18,872 nucleotides of DNA from an uncultured Clostridia bacterium. GTDB taxonomy: Bacteria; Bacillota; Clostridia; Christensenellales; UBA1242. Below are positions 8,178-14,547 of the stretch, piece by piece. The first letter of the stretch is position 1. Every line of letters begins with the position of its first letter. The notes beneath the pieces are model-generated. The model did no database searches. It was not told where the DNA came from and saw only the letters and a list, made by a program, of their open reading frames with translations. A program made the translations under genes and the position numbers. The DNA is taken from positions 1 to 18,872 of the forward strand of contig CAKVHW010000009.1 of assembly GCA_934754495.1 (NCBI GenBank), read 5' to 3'.

Positions 8178-9282
8178 TTTGTGTTTTGTTTGTGTTTTGT
8201 TTTCGTTGCTATTTTTACCTACGAACACGGTTTATGCGGACGATAGCTGTGTGGCAAAAGCAATGGCTGTATATGAAGGTAATAGCGGAACACTTCTATA
8301 TCAAAAAAATGCATACGACCATCTTGCAATAGCCAGTACCACAAAAATAATCACTTGTATTGTTGCTATAGAAAACTATGACGACTTAGAGCGAGAAGTT
8401 GTTGTAAGTGATAAAGCGGTTGGGATAGAAGGAACAAGTATCTATTTAAAGCATGGTGAAAAAATTCGTTTTAAGGACCTTTTGTACGGGTTAATGCTTG
8501 CAAGTGGTAATGATTGTGCGGTTGCTATTGCGGAAGAAGTCGCTGGCGTAGATGTGTTTGTGCAAATGATGAACGAGTATGCTGTTAATTGTGGGGCTAA
8601 TAATACACATTTTGTAAATCCGCATGGACTAGATGCTAAAGATCATTACTCTTGTGCTTATGATATGGCTTTAATTACTGCAAAAGCCCTTGATAACCCT
8701 ATTTTTAAAGAAATTGTATCAACAAAGTATCACAACATTGAAGCAACCAATGTATATCAAAAACGTTTTTTAAAGCATAAAAACCGCATACTTTTTAACG
8801 ATGAAAATTGTGTTGGTGTAAAAACTGGTTTTACCGATAATGCTGGTAGGTGTCTTGTAAACGCAACCGAAAAAGACAATATGAGAGTTGTTTCAGTTGT
8901 TTTGAATTGTCAACCTATGTTTGAAGAATGTGCAAGACTAGATAGGCTTGCATACGATAATTACACCTATAAGCAATTTGTTAAGCCATACAATTATGTT
9001 GGCACAACATATATTGAAAGCGGGGATAAAGAAGAAGTAGGGGTTGCTACTATTGAAGGCTTTGGAATGCTTATTAAATGTGGCGAAGAAGACTTATTTA
9101 GAGTTAAATATGATGTTCCAGAAACAGTGACGGCGCCTGTTATGTTAAATCAAAAATTAGGCAGTGTAACAGTCTATAAAGGTGATGATGAGGTTTATGC
9201 TTCTAATTTGTACGCCATTGATTCAATTAAAAATATCGACTTTAGATATATGATGGACAATATTATAAGTAAATGGTTTTAA
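8161..9282 (+). CDS. D-alanyl-D-alanine carboxypeptidase (DacB/DacF-type, S11 family)
   Basis: A second secreted or membrane-bound penicillin-binding D,D-carboxypeptidase. It has a signal peptide cut near residues 25-26 (VYADD) and the three motifs S59-T-T-K62, S115-G-N117 and K221-T-G223. Length 373 aa fits. The C-terminal beta domain is present, and the final residues (IDFRYMMDNIISKWF) could form the amphipathic membrane anchor typical of the family. The start overlaps gerW by 17 bp, with AAAGGAAA upstream. The operon with gerW points to a spore-cortex or sporulation role (DacB-like), which is inferred. It differs clearly in sequence from the dacF product at 3678, so the two are not a recent duplication. 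Confidence 0.93.
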   Translation: MKKIISLCFVCVLFSLLFLPTNTVYADDSCVAKAMAVYEGNSGTLLYQKNAYDHLAIASTTKIITCIVAIENYDDLEREVVVSDKAVGIEGTSIYLKHGEKIRFKDLLYGLMLASGNDCAVAIAEEVAGVDVFVQMMNEYAVNCGANNTHFVNPHGLDAKDHYSCAYDMALITAKALDNPIFKEIVSTKYHNIEATNVYQKRFLKHKNRILFNDENCVGVKTGFTDNAGRCLVNATEKDNMRVVSVVLNCQPMFEECARLDRLAYDNYTYKQFVKPYNYVGTTYIESGDKEEVGVATIEGFGMLIKCGEEDLFRVKYDVPETVTAPVMLNQKLGSVTVYKGDDEVYASNLYAIDSIKNIDFRYMMDNIISKWF

Positions 9283-9287
9283 ATAGA

Positions 9288-9318
9288 AAAACTCGTAATG
9301 TGATTACGAGTTTTTTTT
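9288..9318 (+). terminator. Intrinsic terminator after the gerW-dac operon
   Basis: AACTCGTAAT pairs perfectly with ATTACGAGTT across a three-base loop, followed by eight Ts. Confidence 0.9.
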
Positions 9319-9444
9319 GCTTACAACAATAATTTATTATTTTTCTTACTAAAAAAATATTTTGTTTGGCATTTATTGTAATTATAAATACCTACTTTTT
9401 TTGTGGCATATATTACACAACATATACATATTTTACTATTTTGT

Positions 9445-9473
9445 TTGCATTATCAGACTAATTGTTATACAAT
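9445..9473 (+). promoter_or_regulatory. Promoter for the rluB-cmk-plsC operon
   Basis: TTGCAT at 9445-9450 and TACAAT at 9468-9473 are separated by 17 bp, about 20 bp before the start codon. The rest of the 9319-9444 gap is AT-rich with nothing else that I can recognise. Confidence 0.6.
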
Positions 9474-9492
9474 ATTTTTGAGGTAAAAAATT

Positions 9493-10191
9493 TTGAGAAT
9501 TAATAGATATTTAGCAAGTTGTGAAATTGGTAGCCGTAGAAAAGTTGAAGAATATATTACAAGTGGTCTTGTTAAGGTAAATGGTGCAGTTGTCACCAAT
9601 TTGGCTACTGAAATTTCAGACAGTGATGTGGTGGAGTATAAAGGCAAAGTTGTAAAACCTAACACCGATAGGGTTTATGTTATGCTAAACAAACCTAAGG
9701 GGTATATTTGTTCGTTGTCTGACGAGCAAGACCGTCCAACAGTTGTTAAACTTATTAAAGAAGATGTACGACTTTATCCTGTGGGTAGGCTTGATTACAA
9801 TACAGAAGGTTTGCTTATTCTTACTAATGACGGAGACTTTGCAAATAAGGTTATGCACCCAAGAAATAAGATTGGAAAAACATATGAAGTTACGCTAAAA
9901 ACAAAGCCCAAAACTGCCGACTTAGACAAGCTTAGGGCAGGCGTTATGCTTGAAGACGGGCTTACTCAACCAGCGGTTGTGGAACACCCAAAGCCAAAAG
10001 ACGGATTGTATGTTTTGAATATTACAATTTTTGAAGGAAAAAATCGTGAAGTAAGACGAATGTTTAAGGCTGTTGGGTATAATGTTTTCGCATTAAAACG
10101 TATTAGAGTAGGCAAATTGGAACTTGGCGATTTACCAACAAAACAATATAGAAGGCTTAACAAAAGCGAACTAGATAAAATATTTAAATAG
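9493..10191 (+). CDS. rluB: 23S rRNA pseudouridine synthase, RluB/RsuA family
   Basis: Converts a specific uridine in 23S rRNA (or 16S rRNA for RsuA) to pseudouridine. An S4 RNA-binding domain occupies about residues 1-50 (MRINRYLASCEIGSRRKVEE and the GLVKVNG segment), followed by the catalytic domain with the motif GRLDYNTEGLLILTNDG, where Asp101 is the nucleophile. The EGKNREVRRMFKAVGYNV segment near the C-terminus is typical of RluB. Length 232 aa is normal. Translation begins at a TTG codon, supported by GAGGT eight bases upstream and by full conservation of the S4 start. It is followed by cmk, a common Firmicute arrangement. RluB is favoured over RsuA from gene context. Confidence 0.94.
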   Translation: MRINRYLASCEIGSRRKVEEYITSGLVKVNGAVVTNLATEISDSDVVEYKGKVVKPNTDRVYVMLNKPKGYICSLSDEQDRPTVVKLIKEDVRLYPVGRLDYNTEGLLILTNDGDFANKVMHPRNKIGKTYEVTLKTKPKTADLDKLRAGVMLEDGLTQPAVVEHPKPKDGLYVLNITIFEGKNREVRRMFKAVGYNVFALKRIRVGKLELGDLPTKQYRRLNKSELDKIFK

Positions 10192-10202
10192 GAGAGTAAA
10201 CT

Positions 10203-10889
10203 ATGTATGCAATAGCAATAGATGGTCCATCAGCATCGGGCAAAAGCAGTGTGGCAAATGCCATTTCTAAAAAATTGAATATTTTACATCTTAATACAGG
10301 CAGTTTGTATAGGGCACTTGGATTGTATGTATATCAAAATAAATTAATTCAAAAAATTGACCCAGTGACCGAGCTTCCAATATGTGAAAAAGCGGAAATT
10401 GAAAAAATTACAAAGGGTGCAGACGTAACTGTAAAGTTTATTAATGGCAAACAACATACATTCCTAAATGGAGATGATGTGACTGATTTACTATCTACAC
10501 CTGTTATTTCAGACTATTCGTCAAGAGTTTCGGTTATACCAGAACTAAGACAACATATTCTACAAATTCAAAGAAATATTGCCAACGAACACAACATTGT
10601 TATGGAAGGTAGAGATATTACAAGTCACGTTTTGCCTGATGCGAAATACAAATTTTTTGTAACTGCAAGCCCAGAAGTGAGAGCGGAAAGACGTTATAAT
10701 GAACTTCAAGAAAAGGGGCTGCTTAGTAGTTATGATGAAATTCTAGAAAGTATTAAAATGCGTGATTTTCGTGACTTGCATCGTGAATGCTGTCCACTTG
10801 TTGTTGTGCCAGAAGCAATTTATGTAGACACAAGCAACATGACAAAAGACCAGGTTGTAGACTACATTTTGCAGTACATTAAGGAGTAA
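10203..10889 (+). CDS. cmk: Cytidylate kinase
   Basis: Phosphorylates CMP or dCMP to the diphosphate using ATP, in cytoplasmic pyrimidine salvage. The P-loop is seen as GPSASGKSSVA (8-18), followed by LNTGSLYRALG, which binds the nucleotide. The MEGRDITSHVLPDAKYKFFVTASPEVRAERR block is the conserved lid and NMP-binding region. Length 228 aa is standard. A GGAGAG ribosome site overlaps the end of rluB, with 11 bp between genes. The next gene begins two bases after its stop codon, so rluB, cmk and plsC form one operon. The ispH/rpsA genes that often follow cmk in Clostridia are absent here. Confidence 0.97.
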   Translation: MYAIAIDGPSASGKSSVANAISKKLNILHLNTGSLYRALGLYVYQNKLIQKIDPVTELPICEKAEIEKITKGADVTVKFINGKQHTFLNGDDVTDLLSTPVISDYSSRVSVIPELRQHILQIQRNIANEHNIVMEGRDITSHVLPDAKYKFFVTASPEVRAERRYNELQEKGLLSSYDEILESIKMRDFRDLHRECCPLVVVPEAIYVDTSNMTKDQVVDYILQYIKE

Positions 10890-10891
10890 CA

Positions 10892-11551
10892 ATGATATAC
10901 TATTTAGTTTTAACATTGCTTCTTTTTCCATTGATGATTTTGTTCCCAACACGTGTCAAGGGGCGAAAAAATGTGCTAAAAAAAGGCAAGATGATAATGG
11001 TTGCCAATCACCAGACCAACTTTGATGCAATACTTGTAGGTGCTAGGGTATTAAATCGAAGATTTTGGTTTATGGCTAAATCCGAATTGTTTAAAAATAA
11101 ATTTTTAAGTGCTTTTTATAGGGGGCTTGATATGTACCCTGTAAATCGCAAACAGAATGATATTAAGGCGGTTAAAACAACTTTAAGGCTTTTAAATGAA
11201 AATAAAGCTCTTTGCATTTTCCCAGAAGGTACAAGGCTGGAAACCGAAGAAGTAAATGAAGTAAAAAATGGGGTTGCACTCTTTGCTTTAAAAACAAAGT
11301 CGCCAATTGTTCCTTCAATTTTTGTAAAAAAACCAAGGCTGTTTAGATTTAATACATATATTATTGGCGAGCCATTTACATTAAGTGAAATGCCAGAATT
11401 TAAAGATAAGCCTATTAATAAGGAATCGCTTAATCTTGCTAGTGCAATAATTTCATATAGAATGAACATTTTAAAAGAAGAGTATTTAGCAAACAAACGT
11501 GATAAGAAAAACAGAAGAAGAAAAGAATATATAAAAAATACCACTGTTTAA
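10892..11551 (+). CDS. plsC: 1-acyl-sn-glycerol-3-phosphate acyltransferase
   Basis: Transfers an acyl chain to lysophosphatidic acid to give phosphatidic acid at the inner face of the membrane. The acyltransferase motif I is NHQTNFDA (H40 to D45, HxxxxD) and motif III is FPEGTR (110-115). An N-terminal hydrophobic helix (residues 1-19) provides membrane attachment, and the C-terminal tail is strongly basic. Length 219 aa is typical. A ribosome site AAGGAG lies in the last codons of cmk. The gene ends inside a terminator shared with the convergent lipid kinase gene, whose family also acts on phosphatidic-acid/diacylglycerol pools. Confidence 0.94.
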   Translation: MIYYLVLTLLLFPLMILFPTRVKGRKNVLKKGKMIMVANHQTNFDAILVGARVLNRRFWFMAKSELFKNKFLSAFYRGLDMYPVNRKQNDIKAVKTTLRLLNENKALCIFPEGTRLETEEVNEVKNGVALFALKTKSPIVPSIFVKKPRLFRFNTYIIGEPFTLSEMPEFKDKPINKESLNLASAIISYRMNILKEEYLANKRDKKNRRRKEYIKNTTV

Positions 11552-11565
11552 AAGTGGTATTTTTT
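11534..11565. terminator. Two-way terminator between plsC and the lipid kinase
   Basis: AAAAATACCACT pairs with AGTGGTATTTTT across a seven-base loop. The A-run and T-run on opposite sides let it work for both converging genes; the plsC stop lies in the loop. Confidence 0.87.
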
Positions 11566-12529
11566 ATTTTTCGTGTCGTTTTTGCTTTATCTCTTTGTTT
11601 CTGATTTTAAATTGTTGCTTGATTGTTTTTGATGGCACAATAATTTTAAGACCCTTATTAATAACCTTAAAATCCATATTGCCATAGCTACCTTGTTCAC
11701 CATCAATGTTTATAATTGCACGCTTGCTATTTTCAAGATGAAATTCGCTTAGTTGAAGTTTTGTAATATAATCGTTGCCTTTTAATATACTTTGGTCAAA
11801 TAAAAAAATTTTTGCAATTGCAAATAGGGAGCTTAGGTATGTTAAGAAATTTTTATTTTCACGTTTTATTAGCACTACATCGACCTTTCCGTCACTCAAA
11901 TTTGCTTTTGAATTCATTTTAAAACCTGCAGCAGAGCGGGAATTGATTATAAGCATCATAATGTATTTTCCGCTTGTAATGTAGCCGTTTTTGTCGCTTA
12001 TGGTTATCTCAAAATCTTGAATATCGTTTACTTCTTTTATACAATTAAAGAAATAAGCAATTTTCCCCCAAACTTTTTTGTATTTTTGCTTTGTTGCATA
12101 ACTTGTGCTAGTAAAAGCGCCTGCACCGCAAAAATAAATTCCGTAATCATTGTTGCTTTTAAATATATCGTGTTCAAACACATTATTATCACGGATTACC
12201 TTAAGTGCTTTTTTTAGGTTGCGTGGAATGTTTAGAGACCTTGATATGTCGTTTACAGTTCCGCTTGGTAAATAGCCAATAATTGGTGCATTTTCTTTTT
12301 CGGCAATTCCGTTTATAATTTCATTAAAAGTTCCATCACCACCGCTTACAATAAGTCGATCGTATTTTCCACACGCATCAGCAGCAATTTCTTTAGCATG
12401 ACCAGCATATTCAGTTGGTTTGTAATCAACTTCATCATAGATTGTTTGAAGTTCTTGAATAATGAAATTTATTCGGTTTACTAGTCCGCTTTTCCCACTG
12501 TTGGGATTATATACAAACAAACAATTCAT
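11564..12529 (-). CDS. Diacylglycerol kinase family lipid kinase (DgkB/YegS type)
   Basis: ATP-dependent kinase of the DAGK catalytic family, acting on diacylglycerol or a related lipid at the cytoplasmic membrane face, probably to recycle it to phosphatidic acid. The nucleotide-binding motif GGDGTFNEIINGI (63-75) and the LPSGTVND motif (87-94) are clear. The N-terminus begins with a NPNSGKSG segment typical of the family. The C-terminal beta domain includes NIDGEQG, also typical. Length 321 aa is usual. The start is supported by AAGGA before the ATG. A TATAAT-like box (minus strand) lies in the upstream gap without a good -35. Substrate choice between diacylglycerol and another lipid cannot be decided from sequence. 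Confidence 0.92.
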   Translation of the reverse strand: MNCLFVYNPNSGKSGLVNRINFIIQELQTIYDEVDYKPTEYAGHAKEIAADACGKYDRLIVSGGDGTFNEIINGIAEKENAPIIGYLPSGTVNDISRSLNIPRNLKKALKVIRDNNVFEHDIFKSNNDYGIYFCGAGAFTSTSYATKQKYKKVWGKIAYFFNCIKEVNDIQDFEITISDKNGYITSGKYIMMLIINSRSAAGFKMNSKANLSDGKVDVVLIKRENKNFLTYLSSLFAIAKIFLFDQSILKGNDYITKLQLSEFHLENSKRAIINIDGEQGSYGNMDFKVINKGLKIIVPSKTIKQQFKIRNKEIKQKRHEK

Positions 12530-12664
12530 TTTGTTTTCCTTATAAAATAATAGATATTATATAGTTTTAATAACATATCACTTTTTGATAAAAAAGTCAA
12601 CTAAAATGCCTAATCTAGGCGTAAGTCAATTAAGTTATAAAGTGTAATAATTAATTGTATAACC

Positions 12665-12688
12665 GACCTACTTTTTGACCTACTTTTT
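12665..12688. repeat. Tandem 12-bp repeat near the att site
   Basis: GACCTACTTTTT occurs twice head to tail (12665-12676 and 12677-12688). It lies on the chromosomal side, about 70 bp from the tRNA remnant. The remaining sequence of the 12530-12757 gap shows only a small hairpin (GCCTA/TAGGC near 12608-12620) and the lipid-kinase leader. Confidence 0.55.
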
Positions 12689-12726
12689 TTTAAAAACTAC
12701 ACAACTTTATAAAATCATTAAAGTAA

Positions 12727-12753
12727 GAAAAAACCCCTAAATTTAGGGGTTTT
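12727..12753 (-). terminator. Terminator downstream of the tRNA remnant
   Basis: A perfect palindrome (AAAACCCCTAAA and its complement, 12730-12753), followed on the minus strand by six Ts, lies directly after the tRNA 3' end. It presumably terminated the original tRNA transcript, which places this side in the chromosome. Confidence 0.8.
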
Positions 12754-12757
12754 ATTG

Positions 12758-12783
12758 TGGTGGGAGAGGGTGGATTCGAACCA
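12758..12783 (-). other. tRNA 3'-end remnant: attachment site (att) of the integrated element
   Basis: Read on the minus strand, this is GGTTCGAATCC, then ACC, CTCTCCC, A and CCA: a T-loop, the 3' T-stem strand, the 3' acceptor strand, a discriminator A and the encoded CCA. The preceding minus-strand sequence does not pair as a T-stem beyond about three bases, and no anticodon arm or 5' acceptor strand (GGGAGAG would be required) is present. It is therefore a displaced tRNA 3' end rather than a tRNA gene. The tRNA identity cannot be told. This scar is what integration at a tRNA 3' end leaves at the distal end of an element, with the intact tRNA expected at the other end, beyond the right edge. 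Confidence 0.75.
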
Positions 12784-12785
12784 GA

Positions 12786-12853
12786 AGCCATATTGAAAAA
12801 ATGGCTATATATAGCGGTAGAATTGAATTTTTATTCTACTCAAATTCTACTCA
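12786..12853. repeat. Cluster of short inverted and direct repeats at the element's left end
   Basis: Within 70 bp of the att core are AGCCAT...ATGGCT (12786-12791 and 12801-12806), the palindrome GCTATATATAGC (12804-12815), GTAGAAT (12817-12823) with its inverted copy ATTCTAC (12833-12839), and a direct copy of the latter, ATTCTACTCA (12833-12842 and 12844-12853). Such clusters are typical of recombinase binding sites; function here is inferred. The 12854-12889 remainder is plain AT-rich sequence. Confidence 0.5.
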
Positions 12854-12889
12854 CAAATAAAAATTATTCACAAGGCTTATCAATATCAA

Positions 12890-13204
12890 TTAAAGAATTT
12901 TAATAAAATTTACAGTATTAGAAACTGCAAAACCAAGTAGTGCCAATGATATTATTAAAAATATTATTGACATTATTTTTATTGGTTTACTTTCACTTTG
13001 TATCGAAAAGCCAAAACCAAACGTACTACCAATAATACTGCCAAATTCTAAAATCGATAATATTATAAAAATTGGTATAAATATTATCAAAGACAAACGT
13101 GTAGAATCTTGAACTATGGACTGGTTCAGAGTAAAACAACCTATAGCCATTATCGAACCAATAAGTAACCATAAAATCGAAAACCCAAACTTGAAAATTT
13201 TCAT
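12890..13204 (-). CDS. Small membrane protein of unknown function
   Basis: Predicted 104-aa protein with three or four hydrophobic segments (about residues 6-27, 38-60 and 76-98). The loop after the second is glycine- and phenylalanine-rich (GSIIGSTFGFGFSI), and a short charged stretch (SESKPIK) precedes the last helix. I recognise no family. The start lies one base after the stop of the preceding gene, with an AAGG site upstream, so the two form a two-gene unit. It is the last gene before the att site, a position where prophages often carry accessory genes. It could be an immunity, exclusion or virion-assembly membrane protein; none of these is shown by the sequence. Confidence 0.7.
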   Translation of the reverse strand: MKIFKFGFSILWLLIGSIMAIGCFTLNQSIVQDSTRLSLIIFIPIFIILSILEFGSIIGSTFGFGFSIQSESKPIKIMSIIFLIISLALLGFAVSNTVNFIKIL

Positions 13205-13205
13205 A

Positions 13206-13514
13206 TTATTTACCAGCCTTTTTTTCTTTTACTAAATAAACAACACGCTTGTTTTTGTTATCAAATAAATCTACAATTTTGTTTTTAGCATTTTTAGGTA
13301 ATTTACAAGTATCTTCTACAAACTTAACATTTTGACCTTTTTTATTTGTCGCCTTAATAAAAGCACTAGACCCTTTATCTACCTTACCAAAATAATCATA
13401 ATTACTATTCAATGTAGGCTTTTTAGTTTTATTTTTAACAACCCAAACTTCTTCAGAAGTTAAAACCTTTAAATTCACTAGATCTTTATTTTTTTGTTGA
13501 AAACGTCTTGACAT
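13206..13514 (-). CDS. Small basic protein of unknown function
   Basis: Predicted 102-aa soluble protein, very rich in lysine and asparagine, starting MSRRFQQKNKDLVNLK. Its middle (EEVWVVKNKTKKP; YDYFGKVDKGSSAFIKATN) looks beta-rich, and the tail is basic (KEKKAGK). No family is recognised. A longer reading from 13526 adds MEVV, but GGAGG at the right distance upstream supports the ATG at 13514. It is followed one base later by the small membrane protein. A candidate promoter for an opposite-strand RNA overlaps its start codon, so expression of the two may interfere. Confidence 0.65.
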   Translation of the reverse strand: MSRRFQQKNKDLVNLKVLTSEEVWVVKNKTKKPTLNSNYDYFGKVDKGSSAFIKATNKKGQNVKFVEDTCKLPKNAKNKIVDLFDNKNKRVVYLVKEKKAGK

Positions 13515-13536
13515 AACAACCTCCATATAATATTAT
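13508..13536 (+). promoter_or_regulatory. Promoter of the + strand candidate ncRNA
   Basis: A consensus TTGACA at 13508-13513 and TATTAT at 13531-13536 with 17-bp spacing (an alternative TATAAT lies at 13534-13539). The start would fall near 13543. The -35 box overlaps the start codon of the opposite-strand 102-aa gene. Confidence 0.55.
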
Positions 13537-13542
13537 AATATA

Positions 13543-13664
13543 AACTCTCTGGTGGTCTTAATTGACAGGTGCGCAAAGCAGTGGCACCCTGATAGGGAAT
13601 TCATTGAGAGTATAAAATTGGATAGTCCCTATCACCGCACTAACATTTGTTAGTGCTTTTTTTT
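13543..13664 (+). ncRNA. Candidate structured non-coding RNA with pseudoknot
   Basis: A roughly 120-nt non-coding stretch on the strand opposite to the genes, with a consensus promoter upstream and a strong terminator at its end. Stems: ACTCTC (13544-13549) with GAGAGT (13606-13611); CAGGTGC (13566-13572) with GCACCCTG (13584-13591, one bulged C); GATAGGGA (13591-13598) with TCCCTATC (13626-13633). The first and third stems cross, giving a pseudoknot. GGTG (13551-13554) can also pair with CACC (13633-13636), and GATAG (13621-13625) with CTATC (13629-13633), which competes with the third stem and could make the fold switch. No open reading frame of note lies within it. I do not match it to a known RNA family. 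It could act in trans, as an antisense control of the flanking genes, or as a regulatory RNA of the element. Confidence 0.6.
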
Positions 13665-13665
13665 T
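13637..13665 (+). terminator. Intrinsic terminator of the candidate ncRNA
   Basis: GCACTAACA pairs perfectly with TGTTAGTGC across a two-base centre and is followed by nine Ts on the + strand only. No + strand gene lies upstream, so it must serve an RNA. Confidence 0.85.
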
Positions 13666-13774
13666 GCAAATTCAAATATTTAAAAAACAAATTGCACATT
13701 GTATCGAATTTTTCAACATCTGCTTTTCGCTTTTCTTCTGTAGAATTTTTACAAACCATATCAAGATCATTCAT
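13640..13774 (-). CDS. Possible 44-aa protein, translationally coupled
   Basis: A short frame starting MNDLDMVCKNSTEEKRKADV whose ATG overlaps the stop codon of the 255-aa gene (ATGAATGA arrangement). It is charged and ends FFKYLNLQKKSTNKC. The stop lies in the ncRNA terminator palindrome. The overlap and lack of other genes in the gap support it modestly; it may not be real. Confidence 0.35.
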   Translation of the reverse strand: MNDLDMVCKNSTEEKRKADVEKFDTMCNLFFKYLNLQKKSTNKC

Positions 13775-14534
13775 GTTGCACCAACTTATAATAACCAAGT
13801 TTATTTGTTCGAATATAATCAATAAGAGCAATAAGCCCAAAATCAAAATCACGATATCTATCTTTTGGATTATTGATATTAAAAATATCATATTTAACAC
13901 TTTTTTCAATTTTACCATTAAAAGAAGTATATTCACTTTCACAAGCAATAACATATTTTTCGTTTGTTAACTTTATTCTAAAGAATCTAAGTGTCAATTC
14001 AGGCACTTGAGCAAACAGTTCCCATTTATCGTAATTCCTTAAGAATTCACTTCTTTCAGTATTGTTTTTAAATAAAACAGTTTCATAAACGATATCATTT
14101 GATTTTGCCAAATTTCCAAGTACTATATCTTCGTCAACGTTCTTAACTTTTTTAAGTGCCTTTATTTCTTCCACTGTCATACCAGGATTAACAAGTTCAA
14201 GTTGAATATCTGATAATGGCAACATTTCCCTTAATTGAGAATACTTATATTTTTCATATTTTGGTTTTAACGCCATGCCATTAGCAAAACGTTGGTTGAC
14301 ACCGGTTAAATACTTAACTGTTGTCTTGCATAAGTCAAGTTCTGCTTTTGCAAAAGCATATAAATCCTTATAGTTTGTATTAGGTATGTTCATATAAAAA
14401 TTTTTGGCTTCACGAAGTAGCAAACCGAGATAAATATAATTATCATTATTTTGCTTAAGCAAGTCTTTAATCTTGTTCAAATCATGTAAAGCATTTTTTT
14501 GTACTTCAGTATATTTTTCTTTTTCGTCTTCCAT
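13767..14534 (-). CDS. Hypothetical element protein, possible DNA-binding or plasmid-type regulator
   Basis: Predicted 255-aa protein. The N-terminal part (1-75) is helical, with an NYIYLGLLLREAKNFY segment and KDLYAFAKAELDLCKTTVKYLTGV, which resembles the helix-turn-helix pattern of plasmid and phage proteins of the DUF3102 type. It continues with KYKYSQLREMLPLSDIQLEL and NPGMTVEEIKALKKVKNVD, a sequence style common in mobile-element proteins of Clostridia. The C-terminal half (165-255) looks beta-rich, with no recognised domain. The start is supported by AAAGGAAAT. It follows the 158-aa gene by 13 bp, in the rep-downstream unit. A role in replication control or partition is possible but not shown. 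Confidence 0.6.
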   Translation of the reverse strand: MEDEKEKYTEVQKNALHDLNKIKDLLKQNNDNYIYLGLLLREAKNFYMNIPNTNYKDLYAFAKAELDLCKTTVKYLTGVNQRFANGMALKPKYEKYKYSQLREMLPLSDIQLELVNPGMTVEEIKALKKVKNVDEDIVLGNLAKSNDIVYETVLFKNNTERSEFLRNYDKWELFAQVPELTLRFFRIKLTNEKYVIACESEYTSFNGKIEKSVKYDIFNINNPKDRYRDFDFGLIALIDYIRTNKLGYYKLVQHE

Positions 14535-14547
14535 ATTTATATTTCCT

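Noticed and set aside
11116..11544. Long minus-strand frame opposite plsC
   Set aside because: It is antisense to a well-supported gene with conserved motifs and shows no family signature or ribosome site.
12758..12840. A complete tRNA gene on the minus strand
   Set aside because: Only the T-loop, 3' acceptor strand and CCA are present; the 5' acceptor, D and anticodon arms do not follow.
12758..12900. A XerCD dif site as the insertion target
   Set aside because: No dif-like 28-bp arm pattern was seen, whereas the tRNA 3' end is clear.
13562..13590. A second + strand promoter from TTGACA at 13562
   Set aside because: No -10-like box lies 16-18 bases downstream.
13543..13665. A riboswitch or leader for the minus-strand 102-aa gene
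   Set aside because: The T-run and the consensus promoter are both on the + strand, and the stem order does not match a riboswitch family I recognise. GCCACTG on the minus strand recalls a cobalamin box, but the other conserved boxes are missing.
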